Of a DNA stretch of 64,000 bases, positions 61,901 to 64,000 are shown in pieces. Under the pieces are notes generated by a model, which had not been told where the DNA came from, ran no database searches, and was given only the letters and a program-made list of their open reading frames with translations. This DNA comes from Ulota crispa (taxonomy: Eukaryota; Streptophyta; Bryopsida; Orthotrichales; Orthotrichaceae): positions 26,206,358 to 26,270,357 of the forward strand of contig OY987244.1 of the NCBI GenBank assembly GCA_963920765.1, written 5' to 3'. Within the stretch, counting starts at the first letter, position 1, and each line of letters opens with the position of its first letter. The position numbers were made by a program, and so were the translations under genes.

Positions 61901-63394
61901 CAGCAGAAAGCCACACTTCTTTTAGCAGATTTGAATATGAGGATTTAGAACGCTTACTGACATAATTTTGGGACTCTATCAATTGAAAATCTGACCAGTC
62001 ACCAACCCTGTGTCCAGCCTTCCAACGTGCCTGCAAAATGACATTAGAAAACAACTCGCTAGAAATCAAGCCAAATACGCCGCACAAGGTGTCCAATATA
62101 ACGTATTGAAAGCTATAACTCTGACTTGGTGAGCTTTGAGCCACAGCAATAGAACTCACCTCTAACACAATCTCCTCCAGGCTATCCCCCGTCACGACAT
62201 CCACATCGGTGTCGGATCCAGCCACACATATCTACAGCACATTCCAATTTGGCATTCCCGTGAGAAGACCGTGATCAGGTAGTCTCCAGTGATTCATAAC
62301 GATCCTTTTCAGCAAAGAACTGCAAAGCCAAAACATCAAAAGCAAGGCTTCCTGTACGTCATTTGCTATATAAATGGTTATAGCCAGATTCATTTCTACT
62401 TAGAAAAAGTAGGATCGGCAACATACACTCAATTCGGCTCCCACAGTTACAGGCACACGCTTGATAGAGACATCCGCTTCCTTGATTCTCAAATCGGGGC
62501 TTGTCGTGAAGCAATGCTTGCTCCATTCCGGATAGCGTCTCTTTACCTCTGCAGGTCTCCAGTTACCTGTGAGGCATTTCTTTAATGCATCTTAGATTCT
62601 CTTTCAAATAGCAAAAGATGATTATAGTAATCAGAAGACTGCATCGATATGCCTCCGACATCATCAGTCCTGAAACTTGTCCAAAACCTCTTCTTCAATC
62701 ATACACCAGTGACGATGAAATATATCAGCACCAAAGCTACTCAAACCCTAAAAATAGCAAAATGCAACCGTACATTTTAATAATTCAGCAAGTGGCAGAG
62801 TTCTATGCTTCAAACTATGAAAAATACTCCAAATTACTCAGCAACATTTGATCAAATAATCAATTAGCGCAGCAAGACCTCTACGTGAAGATGCGTATAC
62901 ATTTGTGTCAATGCCATATTTTATTATATATCAGCAACTCCCGCATGTTTTAGGAGCTGCTTGAGTATGAGGCCATATAAGCATTTCCAGAAATTCTCAT
63001 TTCGCAATAGACAGAGGTGAAACCCTAATACAACACGATGTGTTGGAAACCTAAAAGATTTGAGATTCACCTCCGGTATTAGGCAGCGCAGCAGATGTCC
63101 ACTTGCGACTGCTCGTTAAAAGCTTATTCACCCGATCAGCAGCCCTGCATTCACCACCGCGCGCACGATCTCGAAATAACAGAAATCTCCAGCGCGTGGA
63201 AGCCGATTGAAGAGTTTGCCTCTGTAACACACAATTCCTCATTCAACCCGCCTAATCTCGCAGAATTTGAATTATTTAACCAAAAACAATACAAAAAATA
63301 CGTAAATGTGTGAATGGAAGAGTCGGAATCACTGAAGAAGTGTGAAACGCGCATGATTTTTGTTGCTTACCATCGTGCCAGAGCTTGAATGCAT
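58958..63394 (-). CDS. DUF4097 (FAM185A-like, putative adhesin-fold) protein with mitochondrial-type N-terminus
   Basis: Fourteen phase-compatible exons on the minus strand: 63,394-63,371, 63,221-63,071, 62,566-62,427, 62,231-62,160, 62,030-61,958, 61,806-61,658, 61,454-61,406, 61,343-61,231, 61,020-60,897, 60,694-60,627, 60,380-60,337, 60,007-59,944, 59,626-59,564, 59,230-58,958 (468 residues). The N-terminus (MHSSSGTMRQTLQSASTRWR, then many Arg/Ser and no acidic run) looks like a mitochondrial or dual-targeting presequence. The rest carries the short Gly-rich beta-repeat pattern of DUF4097: GNLNVETSGGHVTLG, GGDVSIKRLVG, DAGGGDVYIGSLYG, SSGGSFEAKHIQAQ, STEGGSVQITGIDG, TSGGSVSLQLHEHA, and DASEGSVTLYF. 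Such repeats form a right-handed beta-solenoid-like fold. Function is not established in plants. Exon 5 and the exon 5/6 junction are the least certain. Most introns are short and free of MITEs, unlike the SAP30-like gene. Confidence 0.85.
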
Positions 63395-64000
63395 CAACTC
63401 ATGATCGGTGTTGCACTTCGAATGCTTCGGGAAGACGGTGGTGAAATGGAGAAGACCTTCGGAGTAAGAACCGTTTCCGTTGTTTCCGGTTATCAACCTC
63501 GACGGGTTTGTGCGGTTGTCAATATCGGCTGGTGTGTGAGCAGTATCATAAAAATCGTTGAAGTTTGGTACCAAGGTGTACCGCAACTTGGTAGGCTACA
63601 CGATGTTTTTAAAAATAAAACCATTTGGTATAGGGCAATGCCCGAGGAGGAGGGGATTGTGGGAAAAGAAGTGTTGAAAAGGAGAGCGGAACCTCACAAG
63701 GAGGTGTTTTTTTTCTTACAATCCTTAACAACGAAGGTGTTGTCCAATGTAAATCACAAGCAAAAAGGATGAGAAATCAAGGATGAGAATTGAAGCCGGA
63801 TGAGAAATTGTAATGCCCGATTAAGTAGAACAATCCGTGGAATTGGGCATTACGCTACGGAACCCACCCTGCAAATGAATGGCAGGAATTTTGGGAGTGG
63901 TTTACGTATTTAGAAATGTTTTACAATGAAACAAATTGATCTTTTGCATTGAAAATTCTTGAAATTTAGTAAAATATTGCATTTGTGAAACTTCGATCTT
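63395..64000. other. Upstream region of the DUF4097 gene
   Basis: The frame upstream of the start remains open but has no ATG, so this is probably leader. At 63,811-63,854 a 43-base hairpin (GTAATGCCCGATT...AATTGGGCATTAC) is visible. AAGGATGAGAA-type repeats occur at 63,765-63,805. Nothing else is supported. Confidence 0.4.

Noticed and set aside
62289-62851. Plus-strand frames over the DUF4097 gene
   Set aside because: They overlap minus-strand exon 3 and its introns and have no family features.

Overview
The window looks like gene-poor nuclear DNA of a land plant. I recognise five genes by family: a BES1/BZR1 brassinosteroid-type transcription factor, a tryptophan/tyrosine-permease-type transporter, a cytosolic HSP90, a SAP30-like Sin3/HDAC subunit with a plant-type KOW-like front half, and a DUF4097 (FAM185A-like) protein. 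Four of them, all except BZR1, lie on the minus strand. All have spliceosomal introns with GT/AG borders, and I worked the exon chains out by hand so that the reading phases close. AT-rich, transposon-filled intergenic DNA, few genes and the short BZR1 N-terminus would fit a non-flowering land plant (bryophyte, lycophyte or fern), but I cannot fix the lineage from sequence alone.

Layout: 1-19,400 has no convincing gene and is AT-rich DNA dense with short non-autonomous DNA transposons, then a 23-bp minisatellite split by a MITE. 19,400-22,900 is GC-rich and carries BZR1 (+). Directly behind it is a 392-bp almost perfect inverted duplication. 24,000-27,400 is intergenic with two MITEs. 27,503-35,080 is the nine-exon transporter (-). 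35,400-38,800 is a nested MITE cluster. 39,905-42,376 is HSP90 (-), with imperfect heat-shock-element matches upstream. 43,100-50,300 is AT-rich intergenic DNA with MITEs. 50,585-55,285 is the SAP30-like gene (-), whose introns are largely MITEs. 57,200-58,430 holds nested MITEs. 58,958-63,394 is the fourteen-exon DUF4097 gene (-).

The genes do not form a pathway; this is an ordinary eukaryotic neighbourhood. The most unusual content is repetitive: (i) a family of elements whose ends read TTAACCC...GGGTTAA, which is the termini-plus-target-site pattern of piggyBac transposons; (ii) the BZR1-linked long hairpin; (iii) several nested insertions that can be dated relative to each other because uninterrupted copies exist in the same window. 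I saw no LTR retrotransposon, virus-derived gene, CRISPR array, rRNA or convincing tRNA.
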